The translations under genes and the position numbers were made by a program. A DNA stretch of 64,000 bases from Streptomyces lateritius (GTDB lineage Bacteria > Actinomycetota > Actinomycetes > Streptomycetales > Streptomycetaceae). The stretch covers positions 24,457 to 88,456 of the forward strand of contig NZ_BMTO01000013.1 in NCBI RefSeq assembly GCF_014649715.1, given 5' to 3'. Of this stretch, positions 8,673 to 17,368 are shown piece after piece (position 1 is the stretch's first letter; every line of letters begins with the position of its first letter). The notes under the pieces are model-generated. The model did no database searches. It had not been told where the DNA came from and saw only the letters and a list, made by a program, of their open reading frames with translations.

Positions 8673-9484
8673 ACGGAGCGAGCCGCGAGGCACTGGCCGC
8701 CGCACGTGAGTCCCTCGACGCACTGACCGACAACACCTCGGTCGACGCGGCGAAGCTCGCGGGCGAGCTGGCAGCCGTCACCGCGCTGCTCGACCGCGAG
8801 GTGTCGCTGCGTCGGGTCCTGACCGACCCGGCGCAGGCGGGCGAGGCCAAGGCCGAGCTCGCCGGGCGACTGCTCAGCGGTCAGGTGGGCGGCGAGGCCG
8901 TCGACCTGGTGTCCGGCATGGTGCGTTCCCGCTGGTCGCAGTCGCGTGACCTGGTCGACTCGGTCGAGGAGCTGGCGAACACCGCCGACCTCACCGCGGC
9001 GCAGCAGGCCGGCGCGCTGGACGACGTCGAGGACGAGCTGTTCCGGTTCGGCCGGATCGTGTCCTCCAGCACCGAGCTCCGCTCGGCGCTGACCGACAAG
9101 GCCGCCACGGTCTCCGCCAAGAGTGAGCTGCTGCGCGGCCTGCTCGGCGGCAAGGCCAACCCGGTCACCGAGCGACTGGTCGTCCGTCTCGTGACCCAGC
9201 CCCGGGGACGTAGCCTGGAAGCGGGACTCGAGTCCCTCTCCAAGCTCGCCGCGGCGCGCCGGGACCGGATGGTCGCCGTCGTCACCTCGGCGGTGCCGCT
9301 GACCGACCAGCAGAAGCAGCGCCTCGGTGCCCTTCTGGCCAAGCTGTACGGCCGCCAGATGCACCTGAACCTGGACGTGGACCCCACGGTCCTCGGCGGG
9401 ATCTCGGTGCAGGTCGGCGACGAGGTCATCAACGGGACCATCGCGGAGCGCCTCGACGAGGCGACCCGGCGACTGGCCGGCTGA
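8669..9484 (+). CDS. atpH: F1Fo ATP synthase subunit delta
   Basis: Links the peripheral stalk to the top of the F1 head. The 271-residue protein is longer than the ~180 residues of E. coli delta; the extra length is an N-terminal helical region common in actinobacteria. The C-terminal part carries the recognisable VTSAVPLTDQQKQRL and the LGGISVQVGDEVINGT delta signature near the end. The ATG overlaps the atpF stop by four bases (ATGA). After it there are 133 non-coding bases, the longest gap inside the F1 part of the operon. Confidence 0.95.
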   Translation: MNGASREALAAARESLDALTDNTSVDAAKLAGELAAVTALLDREVSLRRVLTDPAQAGEAKAELAGRLLSGQVGGEAVDLVSGMVRSRWSQSRDLVDSVEELANTADLTAAQQAGALDDVEDELFRFGRIVSSSTELRSALTDKAATVSAKSELLRGLLGGKANPVTERLVVRLVTQPRGRSLEAGLESLSKLAAARRDRMVAVVTSAVPLTDQQKQRLGALLAKLYGRQMHLNLDVDPTVLGGISVQVGDEVINGTIAERLDEATRRLAG

Positions 9485-9553
9485 CGTCAGCCACCAACTG
9501 AACACAGCATCACCTGCGGCCCGGTTGGGCCGTGCAGAGATTGCAGAAGATTC

Positions 9554-9571
9554 CTGGGGGTCGGCCCCCAG
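9554..9571 (+). promoter_or_regulatory. Intercistronic hairpin before atpA
   Basis: CTGGGGG and CCCCCAG form a 7-bp stem around a TCGG tetraloop, 46 bases before the atpA ATG and 70 bases after the atpH stop. There is no T-run, so it is unlikely to be a strong terminator. RNA stabilisation or tuning of atpA expression relative to the Fo genes is plausible but not shown. Confidence 0.5.
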
Positions 9572-9617
9572 ACCCCCTAAGAAACTTCGGGCCCAACAAG
9601 GAGAGCAGGGAACCCAG

Positions 9618-11216
9618 ATGGCGGAGCTCACGATCCGGCCGGAGGAGATCCGGGACGCGCTGGAGAACTTTGTCCAGTCGTACCAGCCGGACGCGGCCTC
9701 GCGCGAGGAGGTCGGAACGGTCAGCCTGGCCGGCGACGGCATTGCCAAGATCGAGGGTCTGCCCTCGGCCATGGCGAACGAGCTGCTGAAGTTCGAGGAC
9801 GGCACCCTCGGTCTCGCCCTCAACCTCGAGGAGCGCGAGATCGGTGCGATCGTCCTCGGCGAGTTCAGCGGTATCGAGGAGGGACAGCCGGTGCAGCGCA
9901 CCGGTGAGGTCCTCTCTGTCGGTGTCGGCGAGGGATACCTGGGTCGCGTCGTCGACCCGCTCGGCAACCCGATCGACGGCCTCGGCGAGATCGCGACCGA
10001 GGGCCGCCGCGCCCTCGAGCTGCAGGCCCCGGGCGTCATGGCCCGTAAGTCGGTCCACGAGCCCATGGAGACCGGCTACAAGGCCGTCGACGCCATGACG
10101 CCGGTCGGCCGTGGTCAGCGTCAGCTGATCATCGGTGACCGTCAGACCGGCAAGACCGCGCTGTGTGTCGACACGATCATCAACCAGCGTGACAACTGGC
10201 GCTCGGGCGACGTGAACAAGCAGGTCCGCTGCATCTACGTCGCCATCGGCCAGAAGGGCTCCACCATCGCGTCCGTGCGCGGCGCCCTGGAGGAGGCCGG
10301 CGCGCTCGAGTACACGACGATCGTCGCCGCCCCCGCGTCCGACCCGGCCGGCTTCAAGTACCTGGCGCCGTACACCGGCTCCGCCATCGGCCAGCACTGG
10401 ATGTACCAGGGCAAGCACGTCCTGATCGTCTTCGACGACCTGTCGAAGCAGGCCGACGCCTACCGCGCCGTGTCGCTGCTGCTGCGCCGCCCGCCGGGCC
10501 GTGAGGCCTACCCGGGTGACGTCTTCTACCTGCACTCCCGTCTGCTCGAGCGCTGCGCGAAGCTCTCGGACGAGCTGGGCGCGGGTTCGATGACCGGTCT
10601 GCCGATCGTCGAGACCAAGGCGAACGACGTATCGGCGTTCATCCCGACCAACGTCATCTCCATCACCGACGGCCAGTGCTTCCTGGAGTCCGACCTGTTC
10701 AACGCCGGTCAGCGTCCGGCCCTGAACGTCGGTATCTCGGTCTCCCGTGTCGGTGGCTCCGCCCAGCACAAGGCGATGAAGCAGATCTCCGGTCGCCTCC
10801 GTGTCGACCTCGCCCAGTTCCGTGAGCTGGAGGCGTTCGCCGCCTTCGGTTCCGACCTGGACGCGGCCTCGAAGGCGCAGCTGGAGCGCGGTCAGCGCAT
10901 GGTCGAGCTGCTCAAGCAGGCTCAGTACCAGCCGATGCCGACCGAGAACCAGGTCGTCTCCATCTGGGCCGGCACCACCGGCAAGATGGACGACGTCCCG
11001 GTCGCCGACATCCGTCGCTTCGAGGCCGAGCTCCTCGCGTACCTGCGTCAGAACCACGCGGGTCTCATGAGCTCGATCCGCGAGGGCGGCAAGATGTCGG
11101 ACGACACCCTGCAGTCCGTCGGTGACGCCATCGCGGAGTTCAAGAAGCAGTTCGAGACCTCTGACGGGAAGCTGCTGGGCGACGACGCTTCCGCTGCCGT
11201 CAACGTCTCGAAGTGA
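9618..11216 (+). CDS. atpA: F1Fo ATP synthase subunit alpha
   Basis: Non-catalytic nucleotide-binding subunit of the F1 hexamer. The 532-residue protein contains the Walker A GDRQTGKT around residue 172 and the alpha-type signature PALNVGISVSRVGGSAQ around residue 370. A C-terminal extension ending AAVNVSK goes slightly beyond the E. coli protein, as in other actinobacteria. ATG 9618 is chosen because AAGGAGAGCAGGG lies just before it; upstream in-frame sequence is not family-like and contains the hairpin at 9554. Confidence 0.98.
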   Translation: MAELTIRPEEIRDALENFVQSYQPDAASREEVGTVSLAGDGIAKIEGLPSAMANELLKFEDGTLGLALNLEEREIGAIVLGEFSGIEEGQPVQRTGEVLSVGVGEGYLGRVVDPLGNPIDGLGEIATEGRRALELQAPGVMARKSVHEPMETGYKAVDAMTPVGRGQRQLIIGDRQTGKTALCVDTIINQRDNWRSGDVNKQVRCIYVAIGQKGSTIASVRGALEEAGALEYTTIVAAPASDPAGFKYLAPYTGSAIGQHWMYQGKHVLIVFDDLSKQADAYRAVSLLLRRPPGREAYPGDVFYLHSRLLERCAKLSDELGAGSMTGLPIVETKANDVSAFIPTNVISITDGQCFLESDLFNAGQRPALNVGISVSRVGGSAQHKAMKQISGRLRVDLAQFRELEAFAAFGSDLDAASKAQLERGQRMVELLKQAQYQPMPTENQVVSIWAGTTGKMDDVPVADIRRFEAELLAYLRQNHAGLMSSIREGGKMSDDTLQSVGDAIAEFKKQFETSDGKLLGDDASAAVNVSK

Positions 11217-11236
11217 CGACGGAAGGGACCTGACTC

Positions 11237-12154
11237 ATGGGAGCGCAGCTCCGGGTCTACAAGCGTCGCATCAAATCCGTCACCGCGACGAAGAAGATCA
11301 CCAAGGCGATGGAGATGATCGCCGCCTCGCGCGTCGTCAAGGCGCAGCGCAAGGTGCAGGCGTCGACTCCGTACGCGACCGAGCTGACCCGCGCGGTCAC
11401 CGCGGTGGCCACGGGTGCGAACGACAAGCACCCGCTGACCACCGAGGCGGAGAACCCGACCCGTGCCGCGGTCCTGCTCCTGTCGAGCGACCGCGGTCTG
11501 GCCGGCGCCTTCAACTCCAACGCCATCAAGGCGGCGGAGCAGCTCACGAGGAAGCTGGAGAGCGAGGGGCGCGAGGTCGACATCTACGTCGTCGGCCGTC
11601 GTGGCATCGCGCACTACAACTTCCGTGAGCGCAAGCTGGCCGACTCGTGGACCGGCTTCACGGATCAGCCGGAGTACGCGGACGCCAAGAAGATCGCCGC
11701 TCCGCTGATCGAGGCGATCGAGAAGGACACGGCGGACGGCGGCGTGGACGAGCTCCACATCGTCTACACCGAGTTCGTCTCGATGATGACGCAGACGGCG
11801 GTCGAGGCCCGGCTGCTGCCCCTCAGCCTCGACGAGGTGGCGAAGGAGGCGGGCGAGCAGGACACGCTCCGTCCGCTGTACGACTTCGAGCCGTCGGCGG
11901 AGGACGTCCTCGACGCCCTGCTGCCGCGCTACGTCGAGAGCCGGATCTACAACGCGCTGCTCCAGTCGGCTGCCTCCAAGCACGCCGCCACGCGCCGCGC
12001 GATGAAGTCGGCGACCGACAACGCGGGAGACTTGATCAACAACCTCTCCCGACTTGCCAACGCGGCCCGCCAGGCCGAAATCACCCAGGAAATCAGCGAG
12101 ATCGTCGGCGGCTCGGCAGCCCTGGCCGACGCGACCGCGGGGAGTGACAAGTAA
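11237..12154 (+). CDS. atpG: F1Fo ATP synthase subunit gamma
   Basis: Central rotor shaft. The 305-residue protein begins MGAQLRVYKRRIKSVTATKK and ends with the conserved helical stretch RQAEITQEISEIVGGSAALA, both family hallmarks of the coiled-coil that turns inside alpha3beta3. An actinobacterial insertion is visible in the middle (around residues 195-225, EVAKEAGEQDTLRPLYDFEP). The ATG start lies 20 bases after atpA with GGAAGGGA upstream. Its stop codon shares one base with the atpD ATG (TAATG). Confidence 0.97.
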   Translation: MGAQLRVYKRRIKSVTATKKITKAMEMIAASRVVKAQRKVQASTPYATELTRAVTAVATGANDKHPLTTEAENPTRAAVLLLSSDRGLAGAFNSNAIKAAEQLTRKLESEGREVDIYVVGRRGIAHYNFRERKLADSWTGFTDQPEYADAKKIAAPLIEAIEKDTADGGVDELHIVYTEFVSMMTQTAVEARLLPLSLDEVAKEAGEQDTLRPLYDFEPSAEDVLDALLPRYVESRIYNALLQSAASKHAATRRAMKSATDNAGDLINNLSRLANAARQAEITQEISEIVGGSAALADATAGSDK

Positions 12155-13596
12155 TGACGACCACTGTTGAGACGGCCGCCGCCACGGGCCGCGTCGCCCG
12201 GGTCATCGGCCCGGTCGTCGACGTGGAGTTCCCCGTCGACGCGATGCCGGAGATCTACAACGCGCTGCACGTCGAGGTTCCGGACCCGGCCGAGGAGGGC
12301 GCGACCAAGACGCTGACCCTCGAGGTCGCCCAGCACCTCGGTGACGGCATCGTCCGCACCATCTCGATGCAGCCCACCGACGGTCTGGTCCGCCAGGCCC
12401 CGGTGACCGACACCGGCAGCGGCATCACCGTGCCGGTCGGCGATGTCACCAAGGGCCGTGTGTTCAACACGCTCGGTCAGGTGCTGAACGACGACGCCTC
12501 CACCGTCGCGGACGCCCCGCGCTGGACGATCCACCGCAAGGCCCCGGCCTTCGACCAGCTCGAGTCCAAGACCGAGATGTTCGAGACCGGCCTGAAGGTC
12601 GTCGACCTTCTCACCCCGTACGTCAAGGGTGGAAAGATCGGTCTGTTCGGTGGCGCCGGTGTCGGCAAGACCGTTCTGATCCAGGAAATGATCGTCCGTG
12701 TGGCCAAGCTGCACGACGGTGTATCGGTCTTCGCGGGCGTCGGCGAGCGCACCCGTGAGGGCAACGACCTCATGGTGGAGATGGAGGAGGCCGGCGTTCT
12801 GGACAAGACCGCGCTGGTCTTCGGCCAGATGGACGAGCCCCCGGGCACCCGTCTGCGCGTGGCCCTGGCCGGTCTGACCATGGCGGAGTACTTCCGCGAT
12901 GTGCAGAAGCAGGACGTGCTGTTCTTCATCGACAACATCTTCCGCTTCACCCAGGCCGGTTCCGAGGTCTCGACCCTGCTCGGCCGTATGCCCTCCGCGG
13001 TGGGTTACCAGCCGAACCTGGCCGACGAGATGGGTCTCCTCCAGGAGCGCATCACCTCGACCCGTGGTCACTCGATCACCTCGATGCAGGCGATCTACGT
13101 CCCCGCGGACGACCTGACCGACCCGGCCCCGGCCACCACCTTCGCCCACCTCGACGCGACGACGGTTCTCTCCCGTCCGATCTCCGAGAAGGGCATCTAC
13201 CCGGCCGTGGACCCGCTGGACTCCACGTCCCGGATCCTGGACCCGCGCTACATCGCGCAGGAGCACTACGACGCCGCCACGCGCGTCAAGGGAATCCTGC
13301 AGAAGTACAAGGACCTCCAGGACATCATCGCGATTCTCGGTATCGACGAGCTGAGCGAGGAGGACAAGCTCGTTGTCCACCGCGCCCGCCGTGTCGAGCG
13401 CTTCCTGTCCCAGAACACCCACGCGGCGAAGCAGTTCACCGGTGTGGACGGTTCGGACGTTCCGCTCGACGAGTCGATCGCCGCGTTCAACGCGATCTGC
13501 GACGGTGAGTACGACCACTTCCCCGAGCAGGCCTTCTTCATGTGTGGTGGTCTCGAGGACCTCAAGAAGAACGCCAAGGAGCTCGGCGTCTCCTGA
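12154..13596 (+). CDS. atpD: F1Fo ATP synthase subunit beta
   Basis: Catalytic subunit of F1. The 480-residue protein shows Walker A GGAGVGKTVL around residue 170, the catalytic Glu in GVGERTREGNDL, the Walker B DVLFFIDNIFRFTQ, and the alpha/beta signature PAVDPLDSTSR. The start overlaps the atpG stop by one base, so translation is probably coupled. It is followed within 16 bases by a strong hairpin that separates it from atpC. Confidence 0.98.
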   Translation: MTTTVETAAATGRVARVIGPVVDVEFPVDAMPEIYNALHVEVPDPAEEGATKTLTLEVAQHLGDGIVRTISMQPTDGLVRQAPVTDTGSGITVPVGDVTKGRVFNTLGQVLNDDASTVADAPRWTIHRKAPAFDQLESKTEMFETGLKVVDLLTPYVKGGKIGLFGGAGVGKTVLIQEMIVRVAKLHDGVSVFAGVGERTREGNDLMVEMEEAGVLDKTALVFGQMDEPPGTRLRVALAGLTMAEYFRDVQKQDVLFFIDNIFRFTQAGSEVSTLLGRMPSAVGYQPNLADEMGLLQERITSTRGHSITSMQAIYVPADDLTDPAPATTFAHLDATTVLSRPISEKGIYPAVDPLDSTSRILDPRYIAQEHYDAATRVKGILQKYKDLQDIIAILGIDELSEEDKLVVHRARRVERFLSQNTHAAKQFTGVDGSDVPLDESIAAFNAICDGEYDHFPEQAFFMCGGLEDLKKNAKELGVS

Positions 13597-13611
13597 GCCT
13601 CGTGCTCCTGA

Positions 13612-13635
13612 GGGGGGCGGGTGTGCCCGCCCCCC
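13612..13635 (+). terminator. GC hairpin between atpD and atpC
   Basis: GGGGGGCGGG and CCCGCCCCCC form a perfect 10-bp stem with a TGTG loop, starting 16 bases after the atpD stop and ending 69 bases before the atpC start. There is no T-tract, so it may act as a partial terminator or a 3' stabiliser that lowers epsilon relative to beta. Confidence 0.6.
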
Positions 13636-13704
13636 TCGCCACGCCCACTAGAATTGACCCCAACACCCGGCACGACCGCCGGGTGGTGACCCGAGGAGCC
13701 ACCC

Positions 13705-14079
13705 TTGGCTGCTGAGCTGCACGTCGAGCTGGTCGCCGCCGACCGGAATGTCTGGTCCGGCGAGGCCACTCTGGTCATCGCGCGTACCACCTCCGGCGAC
13801 ATCGGCGTCATGCCCGGCCACCAGCCGCTGCTCGGTGTGCTGGAGTCGGGCCCGGTGACCATCCGTACCAGCGAGGGCGCGACCGTCGTCGCCGCTGTGC
13901 ACGGTGGGTTCATCTCGTTCGCCGACGACAAGCTGTCTCTGCTCGCGGAGATCGCCGAGCTGGCGGACGAGATCGACGCCCAGCGCGCCGAGCGTGCGCT
14001 GGAGCGCGCCAAGTCGGAGTCGGACGCCGCCGCCGAGCGTCGCGCCGACGTCCGACTGCGTGCGGTAGCGGTCCGCTGA
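13705..14079 (+). CDS. atpC: F1Fo ATP synthase subunit epsilon
   Basis: Regulatory and coupling subunit at the foot of the rotor. The 124-residue protein has the N-terminal beta-sandwich (LHVELVAADRNVWSGEA, TTSGDIGVMPGHQPLL) and a short C-terminal helical region (AQRAERALERAKSE). The C-terminal part is of modest length, as in mycobacteria. I chose TTG 13705 because GAGGAG lies 7 nt upstream and the next codons AELHVELV match the family N-terminus. A rare TTG start, together with the preceding hairpin, suggests reduced expression. Confidence 0.95.
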   Translation: MAAELHVELVAADRNVWSGEATLVIARTTSGDIGVMPGHQPLLGVLESGPVTIRTSEGATVVAAVHGGFISFADDKLSLLAEIAELADEIDAQRAERALERAKSESDAAAERRADVRLRAVAVR

Positions 14080-14102
14080 CGGACCGCGCCGAGAGTTGTG
14101 CC

Positions 14103-14150
14103 CTCAGCCGCGGCACGGCCTGGAGTTCTCCAGACCGTGTCGCGGCTGAG
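14103..14150 (+). terminator. Long hairpin terminator of the atp operon
   Basis: Arms 14103-14124 and 14129-14150 pair over 22 positions with two G-U wobbles around a GTTC loop, 23 bases after the atpC stop. This is the strongest stem-loop in the region and marks the end of the operon. Confidence 0.8.
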
Positions 14151-14224
14151 GCGATGCAGATGCGGGTTGTATTCGGTTACGCCGGCGAAGCCGGTCACGG
14201 GACGCAGCGAGGAGGTCGGTGAAG

Positions 14225-14671
14225 ATGTTCCTCGCTCTGCTCCTGAGCGGCCTGGTCGTCGCACTGGTGGTGATCGGGCTCTTCGTCTTCGGCTTGCGCC
14301 GCAGGTTGATCCAGCGCGCCGGCGGCACCTTCGACTGTTCGCTGAGGTGGGACGTCCCCGAGGAGCCGGACGTCTCCGGCAAGGGCTGGGTGTACGGAGT
14401 GGCCCGCTACAGCGGTGACCAGGTCGCCTGGTTCCGTGTCTTCTCGTACGCGGCCCGGCCGCGCCGGGTCCTCGAACGTTCGGCGATCGAGGTCCTGGAC
14501 CGCCGGATGCCCGAGGGCGAGGAGGAGCTCGCGCTGCTCTCCGACGCGGTGATCCAGGGTTGTATGCACCGAGGGATCCGCCTGGAGCTGGCGATGAGCG
14601 AGGACGCGCTCACCGGCTTCCTCGCCTGGCTGGAGGCGGCGCCTCCGGGGCAGAGGGTGAATGTCGCGTGA
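14225..14671 (+). CDS. DUF2550 membrane-anchored protein
   Basis: 148-residue protein with a single N-terminal membrane helix (LALLLSGLVVALVVIGLFVFG), an RRRLIQR basic stop-transfer, then a soluble domain containing TFDCSLRW and a conserved C-terminal helix. This is the actinobacterial DUF2550 family found after the ATP synthase operon; no function is known to me. ATG 14225 sits 9 nt after GGAGG, better spaced than the in-frame GTG at 14219. It lies convergent to the chitinase and ends just before a shared terminator. Confidence 0.85.
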   Translation: MFLALLLSGLVVALVVIGLFVFGLRRRLIQRAGGTFDCSLRWDVPEEPDVSGKGWVYGVARYSGDQVAWFRVFSYAARPRRVLERSAIEVLDRRMPEGEEELALLSDAVIQGCMHRGIRLELAMSEDALTGFLAWLEAAPPGQRVNVA

Positions 14672-14686
14672 TCGAGTGGCAACGAG

Positions 14687-14723
14687 GAAGGCGGGGACGG
14701 CGTGCTGCGCCGTCCCCGCCTTC
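14687..14723. terminator. Bidirectional terminator between DUF2550 gene and chiC
   Basis: GAAGGCGGGGACGGCG (14687-14702) pairs perfectly with 14708-14723 around a 5-base loop. The 16-bp stem lies between two convergent stop codons, so it can serve both. Confidence 0.8.
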
Positions 14724-14728
14724 CTGTG

Positions 14729-16582
14729 TCAGGACTTGTTCAGCCCGTTGTCGATGGCGCCGACGAGCTCGCCGCCCGTCGTGTCACCGCTGAACTCCCA
14801 GAAGAAGGCTCCGCCCAGGCCCTGGTTCTTGGCCCAGTTCATCTTGGACGTGACCGTGGCCGGGGTGTCGTAGCTCCACCAGTTGGTGCCGCAGTGGGCG
14901 TATGCCGTGCCCGCGACCGTGCCGGTGGCCGGGCAGGAGCTCTTGAGGACCTTGTAGTCCTCGATGCCCTGCTCGTACGTGCCGGCCGCCGGGCCCGTCG
15001 CCGTGCCGCCCGGGGCGGACTGGGTGACGCCCGTCCAGCCGCGTCCGTAGAAGCCGATGCCGAGCAGCAGCTTGCCGGCCGGGACGCCCTTCGCCTTGAA
15101 CTTGGCGATCGCCTCGGCGGAGTTGAAGCCCGCCTGCGGGATGCCGGCGTACGAGGTGAGGGGGGAGTGCGGGGCCGTCGGACCCTTCGCCGCCCAGGCG
15201 CCGAAGAAGTCGTACGTCATCACGTTGAACCAGTTCATGTACAGCGCGGCGCCCGCGTAGTCGGCGGCGTCGATCTTGCCGCCGGCGGAGGCGTCGGCCG
15301 TGACGGCCGCCGTGACCAGGTTGTTCGCGCCGAACTTGGCGCGCATGGCCTGCATCATGTTCTTGAAGGCGGCCGGTCCGCTGGTGTCGCAGGACAGACC
15401 GCAGGCGTTCGGGTACTCCCAGTCGAGGTCGATGCCGTCGAAGACGTCGGCCCAGCGCGGGTCCTCGACCAGGTCGTAGCAGGACTGGGCGAAGGCGGTC
15501 GGGTTCTGGACGGCCTGGCCGAAGCCGCCGGACCAGGTCCAGCCGCCGAAGGACCACAGCACCTTGATGTTCGGGTAGGCCTTCTTCAGCTTGCGCAGCT
15601 GATTGAAGTTGCCGCGCAGCGGCTGGTCCCAGGTGTCGGCGACGCCGTCGACGGACTGGTCGGCGGTGTACGCCTTGTCGTGATCGGCGTAGGCGTCGCC
15701 GATGGTGCACTTGCCGCCGGTGACGTTGCCGAAGGCGTAGTTGATGTGCGTGATCTTCGAGGCGGAGCCGGACGTCACGATGTTCTTGACGTGGTAGTTA
15801 CGGCCGTAGACGCCCCAGTTGGTGAAGTACCCCATCTTGACCGTGGAGCCGGGGTTCGGGTTGGTGCCGCCGCCCGTGGTCCGCACGTTCGCGGCGCCGC
15901 TGGCCGGGCCGGTCTGGTCGGCGGTGTCGCGGGCGACGACCGTGTAGCTGTAGTCGGTGCCGGCGGTCAGACCTGTGTTGGTGTACGTGAGGCCGGTGAC
16001 CGTGGCGACCTTCGTGCCGCCGCGCAGGACGTCGTAGTTCTTGACGCCCTTGTCGTCGGTGGCGGCGGTCCAGGTCAGCTTGACCGAGGTGTCGGTGATC
16101 TCGGAGGCGACGGGGGTGCCGGGGGCGGAGGGCGCGCTGTCGCCGGGCTGGGTGGACCCGTCGCAGGAGGCTCCGTTGACCTTGCAGCCGCTGGGGGCGC
16201 CGGTGCCGGTGCCGTTGAAGCCGAAGGAGACGGTGGCGCCGGGGGCCAGGGTGCCGTTCCAGCCGACGTTCTTGGCGGTCCAGTGGGTCCCGGAGCCGGT
16301 GACGGTCGCGTCCCAGGCGGAGGTGACGGTGGTGCCGGCGGGGTAGTCCCACTCGACGGTCCAGGAGGAGAGGGTGGTGGTGCCGGTGTTCTTCACCGTC
16401 CACTTGCCCTCGAAGCCGGAACCCCAGTCGGAGACCTTGGTGTAGGTGGCGGTGGCCGCCGTGGCGGCCTCGGCGGGTGCGGCGAGGCCGACCATCGCGG
16501 CCAGGGGCAGGATCAGGGCGGTCAGACCGGCGGCGGCCCGGCGTCTGAACCCTGTTCTGCGCGTCGGTGCTTGAGTGCTCAA
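14729..16582 (-). CDS. chiC: Secreted chitinase: CBM2 - FnIII - GH18
   Basis: Extracellular chitinase hydrolysing beta-1,4-GlcNAc chains. The 617-residue precursor has an Arg-rich, hydrophobic signal peptide cleaved near AEA|ATA (residue ~39), a family 2 carbohydrate-binding module (~41-145), a fibronectin III domain (~155-240), a short Gly-Pro linker, and a GH18 barrel with the catalytic DGIDLDWEYP. The WSFGGWTWS and MTYDFFGAW strands are also typical. TTG start with GAGGAG 5-6 nt upstream. Two DasR-type repeats overlap the promoter, and a two-component pair lies upstream on the same strand, the arrangement I recall for chiC of S. coelicolor. Confidence 0.95.
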   Translation of the reverse strand: MSTQAPTRRTGFRRRAAAGLTALILPLAAMVGLAAPAEAATAATATYTKVSDWGSGFEGKWTVKNTGTTTLSSWTVEWDYPAGTTVTSAWDATVTGSGTHWTAKNVGWNGTLAPGATVSFGFNGTGTGAPSGCKVNGASCDGSTQPGDSAPSAPGTPVASEITDTSVKLTWTAATDDKGVKNYDVLRGGTKVATVTGLTYTNTGLTAGTDYSYTVVARDTADQTGPASGAANVRTTGGGTNPNPGSTVKMGYFTNWGVYGRNYHVKNIVTSGSASKITHINYAFGNVTGGKCTIGDAYADHDKAYTADQSVDGVADTWDQPLRGNFNQLRKLKKAYPNIKVLWSFGGWTWSGGFGQAVQNPTAFAQSCYDLVEDPRWADVFDGIDLDWEYPNACGLSCDTSGPAAFKNMMQAMRAKFGANNLVTAAVTADASAGGKIDAADYAGAALYMNWFNVMTYDFFGAWAAKGPTAPHSPLTSYAGIPQAGFNSAEAIAKFKAKGVPAGKLLLGIGFYGRGWTGVTQSAPGGTATGPAAGTYEQGIEDYKVLKSSCPATGTVAGTAYAHCGTNWWSYDTPATVTSKMNWAKNQGLGGAFFWEFSGDTTGGELVGAIDNGLNKS

Positions 16583-16647
16583 CGGTGCTCCTCAAGTTGC
16601 GGACGGACAAGTAGGGGATGGTCCGTGAAGGGTGCGCGCGCCCCGCG

Positions 16648-16689
16648 AGCGTAGAAAGGTCTGGACCAACCGTCAAGAGGTCCAGACCA
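16648..16689 (-). promoter_or_regulatory. chiC promoter with two DasR-type direct repeats
   Basis: On the minus strand, TTGACG (16676-16671) and TACGCT (16653-16648) are separated by exactly 17 bases, a good housekeeping-type promoter. Two 12-bp elements, TGGTCCAGACCT (16668-16657) and TGGTCTGGACCT (16689-16678), start 21 bases apart; one fills the spacer and one lies just upstream of the -35. They resemble the dre/chitinase direct repeat that binds the GlcNAc-responsive repressor DasR. Binding is inferred from similarity to the recalled consensus. Confidence 0.8.
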
Positions 16690-16717
16690 ACGTCGGCGTA
16701 CCGGCTTCCGCTCCCGC

Positions 16718-17368
16718 TCAGACCCCCAACTCCTGTGCCAGCACGGCGGCTTGCACCCTGCTGCGCAGCTCCAGCTTCCCCAGCACCTTGCTGACGTGCG
16801 TCTTCACCGTCGCCTCCGCCATGCCGAGGAGGACCGCGATCTCCGCGTTCGCCAGCCCCCGGCCCAGCGCGGAGAGCACCTCCCGCTCCCGGGGTGTCAG
16901 CGCGTCCAGTACGGACGGGTCCGCCGCTCCCGGAGGACGCGGCGGCCGGCTCGGAGCCGCGAACTCGGCGATCAGCCGGCGGGTCACCGCCGGCGCGATC
17001 AGCCCCTCGCCGCGCGCCACCGTCCGTACCGCCTCGATCAGGTCCTTCGCGTCGGTGTTCTTCAGCAGGAACCCCGCCGCGCCGGCCCGCAGCGCCCCGA
17101 AGACGTACTCGTCCAGGTCGAAGGTGGTCAGCACCAGCACATCGGCAAGCCCCTCGGAGACCACCAGCCGGGTCGCGGTCACCCCGTCCATCCGGGGCAT
17201 CTGCACGTCCATCAGGACCAGGTCGGGGCGCAGCTCGCGGGCGAGCTCCACCGCCCGTTCCCCGTCCGCGGCCTCCCCGACCACCTCGATGTCCGGCGCG
17301 CTGCCCAGGATGAGGACCAGCCCCGCCCGCACCGCGCTCTGATCCTCGGCCACGATCACCCGTACCAC
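16718..17368 (-). CDS. chiR: NarL/FixJ-type response regulator (ChiR-like)
   Basis: 216-residue transcription factor: receiver domain (acidic residues in VAEDQ, phosphoacceptor Asp in LVLMDVQMPRMDG around residue 55, Lys in FLLKNTD) and a C-terminal LuxR-type helix-turn-helix (LTPREREVLSALGRGLANAE, then ATVKTHVSKVL). It overlaps the 3' end of the sensor kinase gene by 13 bases, so both are made together. Homologues of this pair next to chiC in S. coelicolor are named ChiS/ChiR and activate the chitinase; the symbol is transferred by context. GTG 17368 begins MVRVIVAEDQ; the frame stays open upstream but is antigenic noise across the kinase gene. Confidence 0.88.
   Translation of the reverse strand: MVRVIVAEDQSAVRAGLVLILGSAPDIEVVGEAADGERAVELARELRPDLVLMDVQMPRMDGVTATRLVVSEGLADVLVLTTFDLDEYVFGALRAGAAGFLLKNTDAKDLIEAVRTVARGEGLIAPAVTRRLIAEFAAPSRPPRPPGAADPSVLDALTPREREVLSALGRGLANAEIAVLLGMAEATVKTHVSKVLGKLELRSRVQAAVLAQELGV

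Noticed and set aside
14702..16654. 650-codon frame opposite chiC.
   Set aside because: Rich in Gly/Ala/Val/Arg only and fully antisense to a clear chitinase.
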